Shown here: in pieces, positions 1-8,890 of the stretch
Position numbering within the stretch: the stretch's first letter is position 1
Layout: each line of letters starts with the position of its first letter
Assembly: GCA_029310945.1 (NCBI GenBank)
Contig: JARJFC010000002.1
Coordinates: 146,712-210,711 of the forward strand
Length of the DNA: 64,000 bases
Reading direction: 5' to 3'
From: Leptospira sp. 96542
Lineage (GTDB): Bacteria > Spirochaetota > Leptospiria > Leptospirales > Leptospiraceae
Translations under genes and position numbers: made by a program
Notes under the pieces: generated by a model
Databases searched by the model: none
Seen by the model: the letters and a program-made list of their open reading frames with translations, nothing else
What the model was told of the DNA's origin: nothing

Positions 1-123
1 CTTTAGTGATAGAATTTGACATATTGGTTACAAGATAGGAACGGAAAAAAATACTGCAACCGAATAAAAGGTTGGTACAATACCACAAAGGAAGAAATTG
101 AACCTCGGAAAAAGAAATCATTT

Positions 124-1800
124 ATGAATTGGTCACTTCTCATTCAAGTTTTGGGTGGTCTCGGTATTTTCATCTACGGGATGAAACTTCTCAGCGAGTC
201 CTTACAACGTGTCGCAGGCGATCGTTTGCGCTCCTTCCTTTCCTCTATGACAAAAAATAGAGTCTCTGCTGTTTTTAGCGGGATGTTCATCACTGCCACA
301 ATCCAATCTTCGTCGGCAACGACGGTGCTTGTAGTGGGTTTTGTCAATGCAGGGTTAATGGCATTGTCGGAAGCTGTTGGTGTCATCATGGGAGCTAACA
401 TTGGTACTACGATTACGGCATGGATTGTATCCTTTCTTGGATTCAAGTTCAACATTGCTTCCTTCGCATTGCCTGCCATTGCCGCAGGTATGGTTCTCCA
501 TTTTTCAAAAAGAGAGAGTCGTTCTGGTTGGGGGAGTTTCCTCATTGGTTTCGGGTTTTTGTTTTTAGGTTTAGATTATTTAAAAAATTCTGTACCAGAC
601 AGCGCAAAAGACCCAGAAACATTTCAGTTTTTGCAACAATACACAAATATGGGGTTCAATACCATCCTACTATTTGTTCTGATTGGAGCTTTACTGACCA
701 TCATCATCCAATCTTCCTCTGCATCCACTACCATCACCATCACTTTGGCATTTTCAGGTTACATTCCCATTGATGCGGCTTATGGTATGATTTTGGGTGA
801 AAATATCGGAACCACCATCACTGCCAATCTTGCCGCCCTTGCGGGGAATCGGAATGCTAAAAAAGCGGCACTCGCACATACGATGTTCAATGTGTTCGGT
901 GTGGTATGGGCTCTTATTTTTTTTAAAGCCTTTACTGGCATTATCGATCAAATCATACCTGGAGATCCTCTCGTAGACAAAGAGGGTACGAGGTTCCATA
1001 TTTCTCTCTTTCACACCATGTTCAACATAACAAACACCTTACTTCTGATTTGGTTTGTGAATTCGCTTAGTAAATTTGTTTCAAAAATTGTGGATGCCGT
1101 CGCTTCCAAAACGGGTAAGGATAAGGATTCCATTCGATTGTTACAAGCAGGTGCAGTCAAAACCACAGAACTTGCAATGGTCGAACTTGTTGAGTTCACC
1201 AAAAAAATCATCCGTGAAACTTATGATTTTATGAGGCTCACGGAACAGCTGTTACTTCAGCCATTTGATGCAGCCAAAGTAATTCAGGTTTTGAAAAAAG
1301 AAGAAGAACTCGATCAAGTTCGTACAGAAGTTTTAACTTACCTCAACCAAGTCCAAGAAACTGGTGTTACTGGTAATTATGCAAAGGATGTGCTTGGCAT
1401 TATGGAGCGAGTGAAGGCCGTGGAAGAAATGGGTGATAATTTTGCGTCCATTGCTCGTAAAATCCGCAAAGCCCACCGCCAAAAAATATTTTTAGATAAA
1501 ACCTTTAGTCACCAGGTAAAAGAACAAATCGAACTCCTCAAACACCATTATGATATGTTGATTGTGAACCTTGAAAAAAGTTCTTCTTTTGATATTTTGG
1601 GTAACCCACAAATCAGAAACCAAAGCCGCGAGTATCGATTTGAAATGATTCGTTCCATCAAAAAGAACGAAACCAAAGTCAAAAAGAAAAAATACCAGAA
1701 AAAATCCAACTTCTTGCCTGCCCTTCTTTACAGGGATGTGTCTCGCAATTTGGATAATATTTCTAGGTTACTGAATGCCGCTATTTATGCAGATGTTTAA
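124..1800 (+). CDS. Na/Pi cotransporter family protein with PhoU-like tail
   Basis: Probable sodium-dependent phosphate importer of the NptA/PNaS family in the inner membrane. The N-terminal two thirds hold two inverted membrane repeats, each with the family QSSS signature (QSSSATTVLVVG and QSSSASTTITI), the residues that line the substrate path. The last ~190 residues are helical, charged and PhoU-like, as is usual for the long bacterial members. I chose the ATG at 124, which opens directly on a hydrophobic segment (MNWSLLIQVLGG). An in-frame TTG at 16 would add 36 polar residues with no support. A terminator-like hairpin follows at 1836. The family call is firm; the transported ion is inferred from the family. 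Confidence 0.88.
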   Translation: MNWSLLIQVLGGLGIFIYGMKLLSESLQRVAGDRLRSFLSSMTKNRVSAVFSGMFITATIQSSSATTVLVVGFVNAGLMALSEAVGVIMGANIGTTITAWIVSFLGFKFNIASFALPAIAAGMVLHFSKRESRSGWGSFLIGFGFLFLGLDYLKNSVPDSAKDPETFQFLQQYTNMGFNTILLFVLIGALLTIIIQSSSASTTITITLAFSGYIPIDAAYGMILGENIGTTITANLAALAGNRNAKKAALAHTMFNVFGVVWALIFFKAFTGIIDQIIPGDPLVDKEGTRFHISLFHTMFNITNTLLLIWFVNSLSKFVSKIVDAVASKTGKDKDSIRLLQAGAVKTTELAMVELVEFTKKIIRETYDFMRLTEQLLLQPFDAAKVIQVLKKEEELDQVRTEVLTYLNQVQETGVTGNYAKDVLGIMERVKAVEEMGDNFASIARKIRKAHRQKIFLDKTFSHQVKEQIELLKHHYDMLIVNLEKSSSFDILGNPQIRNQSREYRFEMIRSIKKNETKVKKKKYQKKSNFLPALLYRDVSRNLDNISRLLNAAIYADV

Positions 1801-1835
1801 ATGATATTTAAATAAACGCTTTCGATATTTCAAAG

Positions 1836-1868
1836 AAATCCGCTATCAAAAATTGGCAGCGGATTTTT
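1836..1868 (+). terminator. Rho-independent terminator after the Na/Pi gene
   Basis: A perfect 9-bp inverted repeat (AAATCCGCT at 1836-1844, AGCGGATTT at 1858-1866) encloses a 13-base loop and runs into a short T tract. It lies 36 bases after the stop codon of the phosphate transporter. Confidence 0.7.
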
Positions 1869-1882
1869 GTTTTCTAAAACCG

Positions 1883-1911
1883 TTGACATGGATAAATTTT
1901 TTGTAAATAAT
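1883..1911 (+). promoter_or_regulatory. Sigma-70-like promoter for the AraC-type sensor
   Basis: A perfect -35 box TTGACA (1883-1888) is followed after 17 bases by AATAAT (1906-1911), a 5/6 match to the -10 consensus. It would start transcription near 1918, leaving a leader of about 100 bases before the gene at 2016. Confidence 0.55.
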
Positions 1912-2015
1912 GCAAAGTATCCAAACAATTCGAATCATTAGTTCAGATTTTGTAAAAACTTTTTTCGCCAACATCAGTTGAGATACAAAAAATGAATTAA
2001 CGAAATCAAAATTGA

Positions 2016-3707
2016 ATGAAAACTTTTGTTCTGAAATCAAAATTATTTTTTATAATTATCTTTATGTTAGGTTGTAATCCCCAGGAAACGATCTCTCTTT
2101 CGCAAAATAATGTTTTATCGCTTATCTCAGAGCAGAATTTGTTACTGAATGTTTCTAACTCAGTACTTATTTATGAAGATTCTACGAGTAGTAGTTTAGA
2201 AGAAATACAAAAAATCAAAGATCGTTTTACACCCAATCAATCTTCTATCATTGATAAAGGGTTTAGCAATCATACTATTTGGATTTATATAGACATTCAA
2301 AATCATACAGATAATTCAAGATGGTATATTGCTTTAAAAAATAATCGTTTGGATTATGTTGATTTTTATTTTCAGAAAGGTTCTGAATTGTATCATGAAA
2401 CTGCGGGGGATAGGATCCCCTTGGGCGAAACAAAACAATTATCTTTTCCATACCAACTCATCGAATTGCCGAAGTCGGAAAGAGCAGAATTGTGGATTCG
2501 CATTCGGTCTGACGCCCATATTAGTTTTCCTATTTGGATGATGTCTGCAGAAACCTTTGGCAATGTTGTGCAAGTGTCAAATATCAGAAGTTTGGCTTTG
2601 ATCTTTACCATTTTACTATACATAGTTGCACAAATTCTATTCAATAAATATCTATCCAATCGAGTCAAAATCTATCTTGTAACGGCACATTTGATTGGAA
2701 TCGGATACCCATTATTTTTATATGAAGGTGGGTTTCATCTCATTTTAAGAAACTATCCTACAATCCAAAATTACATTCCCTTTGTCTGCGTACTTTTGTT
2801 TGGTGTCTTTTTTACCCTTTTTTTTAGAGAGTTCTTTTATTTCCAAGAGTTTTCCAACTGGCTACACAATCTAGGAGGATTCCTCGCCTTTGTTTTCTGC
2901 ATTCAATTGGTGTTTCTCTTCCTTCCGATTCCCAATAAAACAAACGCAGAAATTAGATCGATTAGTTTTGTTATCATGTATGCTCTGCTTATCTATGGTG
3001 TTTATTTAAATGTAAGGAAAAAAAGATACTGGGCACTTATGATTCTCAGTCCCTGGGGGATACTTTGTGCATTTACTGTTTGGGAATTGTTCGTGAATTT
3101 TCATTTGGTTCGTTATCGTTTGAGTTCCCAAGACCTAATTCTACTCGCTTATTCCATTGAATTTGTATTTATTTTTGTTTCCTCTTATTATCAATTCCGT
3201 AGCCACCAGAAAGAAAGGAATGAGTTTTTAGAAAAACTGGATGGATTGAAACTGGAGATTCAAAACATCCAAAGTTTGAATCGTGGTACTTCCGATTCAG
3301 TGGACACAGAAAATTCGCAATCATTATTATACCAAAAAAGGCTTGGGGCATTAGACCAACATGCAAAGGCAAAAGAAATCGTTCAATTATTTGAAACCAA
3401 AGAACCTTTCCTTCGAGACGGATACAGTCTTTCTGATTTAGCAAATGAGCTTGGGATTCGCAGTGACCAAGCCTCTGCTATTTTGAGTAACGAACTCAAA
3501 ACTAATTTTTATTCATTCGTGAACGAATACCGTGTACACTTTGCTTGCAAACGAATAGAAGAATCTAAGGAAGATCCGAATTTATTGGATATCGCATTCG
3601 AAAGTGGATTTGGATCTCGCTCGGCATTCAATCGAGCATTTCATAATGTACTAAGTATATCTCCGAATGAATTTAAAAAAAGTCAAAGTAGTTTTGCCAG
3701 TTCATGA
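2016..3707 (+). CDS. 7TM-DISM membrane sensor with AraC-type DNA-binding domain
   Basis: A one-component membrane transcription regulator. The start MKTFVLKSKLFFIIIFMLGC looks like a lipoprotein or signal-anchor sequence. Residues ~50-180 form a beta-rich extracytoplasmic domain of the 7TMR-DISMED2 type, with typical phrases such as HTIWIYIDIQNHT and LWIRIRSDAHISFP. Seven hydrophobic segments follow at ~190-400. The last ~100 residues are an AraC HTH pair (YSLSDLANELGIRSDQAS, then IAFESGFGSRSAFNRAFHNV). An outside signal would thus be passed to DNA by one polypeptide. The ligand and target genes are unknown. It ends 59 bases before the propeller lipoprotein, which may be a target. The fold is clear; the role is inferred. 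Confidence 0.85.
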   Translation: MKTFVLKSKLFFIIIFMLGCNPQETISLSQNNVLSLISEQNLLLNVSNSVLIYEDSTSSSLEEIQKIKDRFTPNQSSIIDKGFSNHTIWIYIDIQNHTDNSRWYIALKNNRLDYVDFYFQKGSELYHETAGDRIPLGETKQLSFPYQLIELPKSERAELWIRIRSDAHISFPIWMMSAETFGNVVQVSNIRSLALIFTILLYIVAQILFNKYLSNRVKIYLVTAHLIGIGYPLFLYEGGFHLILRNYPTIQNYIPFVCVLLFGVFFTLFFREFFYFQEFSNWLHNLGGFLAFVFCIQLVFLFLPIPNKTNAEIRSISFVIMYALLIYGVYLNVRKKRYWALMILSPWGILCAFTVWELFVNFHLVRYRLSSQDLILLAYSIEFVFIFVSSYYQFRSHQKERNEFLEKLDGLKLEIQNIQSLNRGTSDSVDTENSQSLLYQKRLGALDQHAKAKEIVQLFETKEPFLRDGYSLSDLANELGIRSDQASAILSNELKTNFYSFVNEYRVHFACKRIEESKEDPNLLDIAFESGFGSRSAFNRAFHNVLSISPNEFKKSQSSFASS

Positions 3708-3742
3708 ACTGGGACGACAGACATTCTTTTTTTTCATAAGAT

Positions 3743-3766
3743 ATTTCCTGAAAAAGGAAATTTTTT
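3743..3766 (+). promoter_or_regulatory. Hairpin that covers the next gene's ribosome binding site
   Basis: ATTTCCT (3743-3749) and AGGAAAT (3755-3761) form a perfect 7-bp stem with a 5-base loop and a following T6 run, directly against the ATG at 3767. It looks like an intrinsic terminator, but the 3' arm also holds the only Shine-Dalgarno candidate (AAGGA), so it could hide the ribosome site when folded. Confidence 0.5.
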
Positions 3767-4852
3767 ATGAAAGAAACTGTTTTAAAATTTATGATTTTGT
3801 GTTCGGTTTGTTTTTCGCTAGGACATTGTAATCTAGTGAGTGATCTTCCGCTCATAGGTGAAAAAGAAAAAGATGACAATTCATTTCTCCTTGCAGGGTT
3901 AGTTGGTGCAGCTGCCAGTGTTGGTGGTGGTGGAGGAAACAGTGGGAGCGAGGATGTTCCTTGCAATATCGGTTCTTGGTCGGCTCATCCGGCTGCCAAT
4001 TTGAATCCTTGGCAAACGGTGGCCTATGGCGCTGGACAATATGTGGCAATCGCAAATGGCGGTGCAAACAACAAATCAATGACATCCACAAATGGAACCT
4101 CATGGACTGCCAATACAGTTTTGGATTCAGTGGGCACCATTCGAAAGAATGTGTACACTGATGGAAAATTTTTTGCTACCGTCCCAGGTGCACAAGTCGG
4201 CGCTGTCCATTATTCGACCAATGGTACTGCATGGACGGCGGCAGGAAATGCCACCGTCGGTGCCCAATGGTTTACAGTAGCGCATGGTGCTGGTTTGTAT
4301 GTGGCCATTTCGGAAGGAGGCGGGAATCCAGCGGATAGCGTCATTATGACCTCTCCCGATTTGACCACCTGGACCGCTCGGGTCTCTCCCAATGGTGGGG
4401 CATATTCTGTCATTTATGCGGGCGGTCAATTTGTGGCTGTTCATAACTCAGGGGTGATGACCTCGACAGATGGGATCACCTGGACACAAAGAACGGCAGC
4501 CGAAGCAAACAATTGGAATTCTGTTGTTTACGGAGGTGGGATGTATGTGGCCGTCGCAAGCACTGGGACTCACCGGGTGATGACCTCATCAGACGGAATC
4601 ACTTGGACATCCCGGTCAGCTTCGGAACAGAATTCTTGGCAAACTGTGGCATATGGCGGTGGTAATTTTGTCGCTGTTTCCTCGAACGGCACAAACCGGA
4701 TCATGACTTCCAAAGATGGAATCGCCTGGACTGCAGCCTCTGTGCCAGGGACGATGGATTTGCAATCTGTCGTGTATGGTGATAAAAAATTCGTGGTTGT
4801 TGCGAGTTCTACATCTGGCCCAAATTTGGTAGCGACAGCTCTTTGTGAATAA
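3767..4852 (+). CDS. Lipoprotein made of seven propeller-like repeats
   Basis: An exported lipoprotein: the signal peptide ends in the lipobox LGHC (Cys22). After a linker with the motif KDDNSFLLAGL and a run of glycines, the rest is about seven repeats of ~45 residues. Each holds a unit like V-x-Y-G-x-G-x-F/Y-V-A-V and a second like M-T-S-x-D-G-x-T-W-T, as in sialidase/photosystem-II-assembly-type beta propellers. The closed seven-bladed reading is an inference from repeat number. No catalytic residues are recognised, so a binding or adhesion role on the cell surface is possible. The gene looks richer in G+C than its neighbours. Confidence 0.75.
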   Translation: MKETVLKFMILCSVCFSLGHCNLVSDLPLIGEKEKDDNSFLLAGLVGAAASVGGGGGNSGSEDVPCNIGSWSAHPAANLNPWQTVAYGAGQYVAIANGGANNKSMTSTNGTSWTANTVLDSVGTIRKNVYTDGKFFATVPGAQVGAVHYSTNGTAWTAAGNATVGAQWFTVAHGAGLYVAISEGGGNPADSVIMTSPDLTTWTARVSPNGGAYSVIYAGGQFVAVHNSGVMTSTDGITWTQRTAAEANNWNSVVYGGGMYVAVASTGTHRVMTSSDGITWTSRSASEQNSWQTVAYGGGNFVAVSSNGTNRIMTSKDGIAWTAASVPGTMDLQSVVYGDKKFVVVASSTSGPNLVATALCE

Positions 4853-4881
4853 GAAAGAACTTAACGATTGGTTTACTCTCG

Positions 4882-6900
4882 TTAACCTATCTCAAGCAAC
4901 AAAAAAGTAATATCATCTTCGGCGGGACTGGTCTGGTTCCGTCGACGGATATGGTTGTGAATTTTATCAAAAAGGATTTCAAAACTATTGTTCTTTTTAT
5001 TTTTCAGCCATTCTAAAAAAACTTCTTCTCCACTCCCATCCTTCGCAAATTGATTTCCATTTTTGTCTTTTTCCCATATATCCCATAACCCATCGGTAAA
5101 CAGTAAAATACGATCTTTTGGTTGGAGGGTGCAGGTTTCTTCTTCATAGGAAACATCTTTCGAAAAACCAATGAGTTTGCCTTTGGGTCTGATGATTTGG
5201 ATGTCTAAACAGTCTTCTCTGAATTTATAAAAACCAGGGTGGCCAGCGTTGGCTACTTTCATTTGCATCGATTCTAAATTTATATAAGTGGCCGCTGCGG
5301 TTAGGAGTTGGTTTTTGTAATTTCCCACAAGAGAACGATTGATGGTTTCGAGAACAGTTCCAGGACCATTCGCAAATGGCAGAGTATGGGTGTGAGCAAT
5401 TTTGAGCATGGCAGCTTCGATGGCGGCAGGCACTCCGTGACCCGTCACATCGGCGATGAGGCAAACAATTTGTTTATTACTAATTTCTGTTACATCGTAA
5501 AAATCCCCCCCGACAAGCGATTGTGGGATGTAACCTGCCTTGATTTTTAGGCCAGGGATATTGGGTAAAGATTGCGGTAGGGTTGATTCTTGGAGTTTTT
5601 GAGCAAGAACTAACTCTTTTTGATAAACAATTAACTTTTGTTTGTTGATTTCGGCTCTGATTTGGATATTTTCTTTTTCTTTTCGAATGAGAGAGATTCG
5701 ATCGCCCAAACCAAAGGCCATAAGTAAAACTTCAAATGCCATACCTACTTGGAATCCGTTTTCTGTAAAAACATTGACAGGTACTAAACCCATGTATTTG
5801 AGAACGGTGGCAATGCCCCCAACGATGACCATAAAGTATCCATAAAAGTAAAAACGTGCAGGTCTAAATTTTTTAATAAAAGCCACATAAAAAGAAACAA
5901 AAAGGGCGGCCACTGCTAAGGCCATGGAGAGCGAATCTCCAAATCGGTTCATGGTTCTATAATCGATCAAAATCAAAAGTATAATGGATATGAGTGGAAT
6001 GAACATGGAGTAGAAAAAAATATGATAAGCCGTTTTGGAATTTTCTTTTAAGTTCATAAAACTGATGCTCATGGGAAAACAGGTGAACAAAAAAAGAAAA
6101 TATAGAAAATTATGACCATTCCAAATTAGGTTTCCTGAATTGGGTAAAAATAATACAGGAATCATTCCTTGGAGTGAAAGTTGAAAGAGTATGGCTCCAA
6201 ACAATAAATACAAAACGTAAAACAAATAGGCTTTGTCTTTTACTAAAAAATATACAAACAAGTTGTACAAAGCCATCACGATGACAATGCCAAAGTAAAT
6301 GCCCTGCGTGATGGTGTCTAAGATTACATACGAAAAAAAATCTTTCTCAAATGCAATCTGCACAGGTACAGACATGGAACTAGCAGTGTTAATTCCAAGG
6401 AGGATGGTTGCTGTTTCTTTTGGTTTGATTTCGGATGAAAAACTAAAACCTCGAAACATATGTTCTCTGGTTTGGTATGAATACAATCTTCCTTGTTTTT
6501 CAGATTGGACTAAAGAATTTTTGGAAATATGATAAAAGATTACTTCATCCAAAAGGGGATATTTAATAAAACTAACAATGGGTTTTGGTTCTTCCGTATC
6601 ATTATGAATCGAAAAACAAAACCAATATTGTAAATATGTACTTCCGAAGTTGGGTATGACTCCATCTGTCGTAAACACTTCCGGGCTTGTTAGGCCATCC
6701 AAAATCAAATTTACATCGTCAGTGTAGTTAGAAAAAGTAATGTAGGAAAGATGAGAGGATAAATCAATATTTCCATTCAGATGTGAAAGGAAAACTGTTT
6801 CAGACTTTGGACAATTCGTACGGTCGGGGATTGGTTTGGATACTGCAAATGTGTTTGTGTACACGAGACATAAAAGGATAACCCAAAAAATCTGTTTCAT
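4882..6900 (-). CDS. 7TM-DISM sensor with SpoIIE-type PP2C phosphatase
   Basis: Membrane-bound serine phosphatase, likely part of a partner-switching circuit. A signal peptide (MKQIFWVILLCLVYTNTFA) leads to a 7TMR-DISMED2-like external domain (to ~residue 180), seven membrane helices (~190-400), a short coiled coil (KENIQIRAEINKQKLIVYQKEL) and a C-terminal SpoIIE/PP2C domain. That domain shows its metal-binding blocks, GGDFYDV, ADVTGHGVPA and LLFTDGLWD. Such enzymes usually dephosphorylate STAS anti-sigma antagonists. One STAS protein is encoded at 47075 in this window, but no link is shown. Convergent with the propeller lipoprotein. Confidence 0.88.
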   Translation of the reverse strand: MKQIFWVILLCLVYTNTFAVSKPIPDRTNCPKSETVFLSHLNGNIDLSSHLSYITFSNYTDDVNLILDGLTSPEVFTTDGVIPNFGSTYLQYWFCFSIHNDTEEPKPIVSFIKYPLLDEVIFYHISKNSLVQSEKQGRLYSYQTREHMFRGFSFSSEIKPKETATILLGINTASSMSVPVQIAFEKDFFSYVILDTITQGIYFGIVIVMALYNLFVYFLVKDKAYLFYVLYLLFGAILFQLSLQGMIPVLFLPNSGNLIWNGHNFLYFLFLFTCFPMSISFMNLKENSKTAYHIFFYSMFIPLISIILLILIDYRTMNRFGDSLSMALAVAALFVSFYVAFIKKFRPARFYFYGYFMVIVGGIATVLKYMGLVPVNVFTENGFQVGMAFEVLLMAFGLGDRISLIRKEKENIQIRAEINKQKLIVYQKELVLAQKLQESTLPQSLPNIPGLKIKAGYIPQSLVGGDFYDVTEISNKQIVCLIADVTGHGVPAAIEAAMLKIAHTHTLPFANGPGTVLETINRSLVGNYKNQLLTAAATYINLESMQMKVANAGHPGFYKFREDCLDIQIIRPKGKLIGFSKDVSYEEETCTLQPKDRILLFTDGLWDIWEKDKNGNQFAKDGSGEEVFLEWLKNKKNNSFEILFDKIHNHIRRRNQTSPAEDDITFLLLEIG

Positions 6901-6968
6901 ACAAGGAAGACTCCAATGGTAAATTGGAACCTTCCCTTTGTAAATTCGTTTGTTTGTGGAAATTTATT

Positions 6969-7295
6969 TTATGTGGTGGCTACTTGGATTCCTGCGAGGT
7001 TTCTTAGGGCTTCGTAGGCTTTTTCTTTTTGTTCAACTTTGGTTTTGTTCACCGCTTTTCTGATGATCACATCCCATTGTTTTTCTGGGTGTTCACCTTT
7101 CATATTTTCTAAAATTTCGAGGATGTTTTCGTCCTCTGCGGCGTTGAAAATTTCTTCTGTATCGTAGCGAAACATTCCAAATAGCGCATCGATGTAATCA
7201 CCAACGCTCATGGCTTCTTTTTGCCCAGGTAGGATTTTCTTTTTTTCTGCTTTGCGCAGCTCTCGTTCTCTGCGTTCCAGTTCCGTGCGTTTCAT
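6969..7295 (-). CDS. Small conserved hypothetical protein
   Basis: I do not recognise a family. The 108-residue product is highly charged and soluble, with a basic N-terminal helix (KRTELERRERELRKAEKKK) and no signal peptide or membrane segment. A good ribosome site (AGAGG, six bases before ATG) supports the start. It is divergent from the Cys/His-rich gene at 7424 and precedes the SpoIIE sensor by 68 bases on the same strand. Confidence 0.7.
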   Translation of the reverse strand: MKRTELERRERELRKAEKKKILPGQKEAMSVGDYIDALFGMFRYDTEEIFNAAEDENILEILENMKGEHPEKQWDVIIRKAVNKTKVEQKEKAYEALRNLAGIQVATT

Positions 7296-7423
7296 TGTTT
7301 TGACCTCTAGCGAATCTGCATTTGGTTCCTAAAACCAAGATTTCAAGTAAGGGGTAGGGGGACGACTCTAAAAATCCCAAAATTGTCTGGATTTTTGCAC
7401 CTGTAAACAAAAATTGGGAGAGA

Positions 7424-7900
7424 ATGGCTGTGCATCGGTTGGTAACCGGTATTTTGGCGTTTTCCATCCTCACGCAAACCCTATTTTTAGGGAGTGGGCT
7501 GCTGGGATTTTGCCTCGAGTCAGCGTCAAAAATCTGTCAGTGCAACCACGGTTCAAAAAAAGAAACCCACGCCAGTGCAGAAGACAAGCACTTTGCCAGT
7601 GTGGGGATTGGCAGCGGTAGCGGCATTGGCTCTGCGGATCACCATGCTGACCACGAAATTCCTAAAACCATAAAACCAAGTTGCCATGATGCCAAAGAAG
7701 GCGAGGCGCACCTCTGTTCCTGTAAAAAGAAAAAAAAGGAAGCATCCAACCTTAGACCCCACCACCAAACTTTCGAAAGGGTGCAGTTTGTATCCTCCAC
7801 TCCCGCCAAACAGAATTTAGTATCATTCATCCCTTCTGAACCATCCATGCGTTTGACAGATGGGAATCCATTTTATCTCATAAAACCACCGCGTATCTAA
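7424..7900 (+). CDS. Exported Cys/His-rich protein, possible metal binder
   Basis: A 158-residue protein with a hydrophobic N terminus (residues 6-30), then a Cys/His-rich stretch (CQCNHG, HHADHE, CHDAKEGEAHLCSCKKKKK) and a C terminus ending in KPPRI. A GGGAGAGA ribosome site abuts the ATG. The placement of ligands suggests periplasmic metal handling, and the next genes code for a copper-protein pair, so a shared copper role is plausible but inferred. A second exported Cys/His-rich protein with a similar tail (RPPRLT) lies before the metal efflux genes at 31965. An alternative is a non-metal structural role. Confidence 0.65.
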   Translation: MAVHRLVTGILAFSILTQTLFLGSGLLGFCLESASKICQCNHGSKKETHASAEDKHFASVGIGSGSGIGSADHHADHEIPKTIKPSCHDAKEGEAHLCSCKKKKKEASNLRPHHQTFERVQFVSSTPAKQNLVSFIPSEPSMRLTDGNPFYLIKPPRI

Positions 7901-7988
7901 TCTTCTGCAGTAAAATAGTTTATTGGTAAGTGTTTGCTTTCCTTATCAATTCGAAGTTAGCAGTAGTATTTTAGAATATTAGGTATTT

Positions 7989-8831
7989 ATGAACGTATTA
8001 AAATTTTTATTAACCATAACCATATTTTCTTTTGTGGTGTCTTGTGAGACCAAAACGGAAAATAACGATGAAAACATGGCTCTCCTTGCAGCTCTTGCCA
8101 TTCCACAACCAGTGAACTTGGAATTTGAAGCATTGGTTAGTGGACAGTCTGTCACTTTCAATAACACAAACCAAACAGTGGATACCAAAACTGTAAAATT
8201 CCAAGATCTTCGGTTTTACATTTCTGAAGTGAAATTGGTGCGAGCAGATGGTTCCACTGCTGATGTTACATTGTCTACGGACAATGTTTGGCAAAATAGT
8301 GGAGTAGGACTCTTGGATTTTGAAACTTACAAAACCACTGAAACAAAAAAGAATATTTCAGGTTCAGTTGCCCTAGGAGCTTACACCGGCATTCAATTTA
8401 CGGTTGGGGTTCCTGAAGCACTCAACCATTTGGATAGAGCGACCGCAAGTGCTCCTTTGAACATTGGTGCTATGACTTGGGCATGGGCAGGTGGTTATAA
8501 ACATGCGAACATCGAATTCAGTATCAATGATAACGCCGGTTATACACAGTTTCATATGGGTTCCTCTGGTGGTTGTGGTGCGGCACCCAATTTTGGATGT
8601 CCCAAAAAATTTAGGGCATCCATTCAATTGACTGGTCAAATCAATCCGCAAAACCAAAAAATAGGATTTGATGTGGATAAACTCTTGTCAGGTTATAGTA
8701 CGGTTGGGGCGCAGTCCTGTATGCCAGGTACGGCAGCTCCTTGCGATACTTTGGTGCAGGCGTTTGGATTGAATATTGGAACCGGTGCTCCTGATAGTTC
8801 CATCACACAACGGGTGTTTAGTTTGAAGTGA
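7989..8831 (+). CDS. mbnP: MbnP-like copper-binding lipoprotein
   Basis: Matches the MbnP family: after the signal peptide and lipobox (FVVSC, Cys19) come LEFEALVSGQ and a conserved block LRFYISEVKLVRADG. Later blocks are GVGLLDFE and TWAWAGGYKHANIEF. In known MbnP proteins a tryptophan oxidised to kynurenine by the partner MbnH helps bind copper. Trp101, Trp164 and Trp166 here are candidates, as are His147 and His172. The C-terminal half has two Cys pairs (GGCGAAPNFGC, SCMPGTAAPC). The MbnH gene follows 59 bases later. No methanobactin precursor or synthesis gene is seen. The start ATG has AGG eight bases upstream. Family call firm, copper chemistry inferred. Confidence 0.85.
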   Translation: MNVLKFLLTITIFSFVVSCETKTENNDENMALLAALAIPQPVNLEFEALVSGQSVTFNNTNQTVDTKTVKFQDLRFYISEVKLVRADGSTADVTLSTDNVWQNSGVGLLDFETYKTTETKKNISGSVALGAYTGIQFTVGVPEALNHLDRATASAPLNIGAMTWAWAGGYKHANIEFSINDNAGYTQFHMGSSGGCGAAPNFGCPKKFRASIQLTGQINPQNQKIGFDVDKLLSGYSTVGAQSCMPGTAAPCDTLVQAFGLNIGTGAPDSSITQRVFSLK

Positions 8832-8842
8832 TTTGTTTTGCA

Positions 8843-8870
8843 ATTGGTTGGTCTTATTAGGCCAGCCAAT
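8843..8870 (+). promoter_or_regulatory. Intercistronic hairpin between mbnP and mbnH
   Basis: An 11-bp stem (8843-8853 with 8860-8870, two G-U pairs, loop TTATTA) sits between the two genes. It has no T run, so it looks more like an RNA stability or partial attenuation element than a full terminator. Confidence 0.4.
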
Positions 8871-8890
8871 GTTGAGTCTTAGGAATATAT

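Noticed and set aside
16..123. N-terminal extension of the Na/Pi transporter from a TTG
   Set aside because: The added residues are polar and absent in the family; the ATG at 124 opens on a membrane segment.
4861..4885. Inverted repeat TTAACGA / TCGTTAA between convergent genes
   Set aside because: It has an 11-base loop and no T run, and one arm enters the SpoIIE gene end, so a terminator is not supported.
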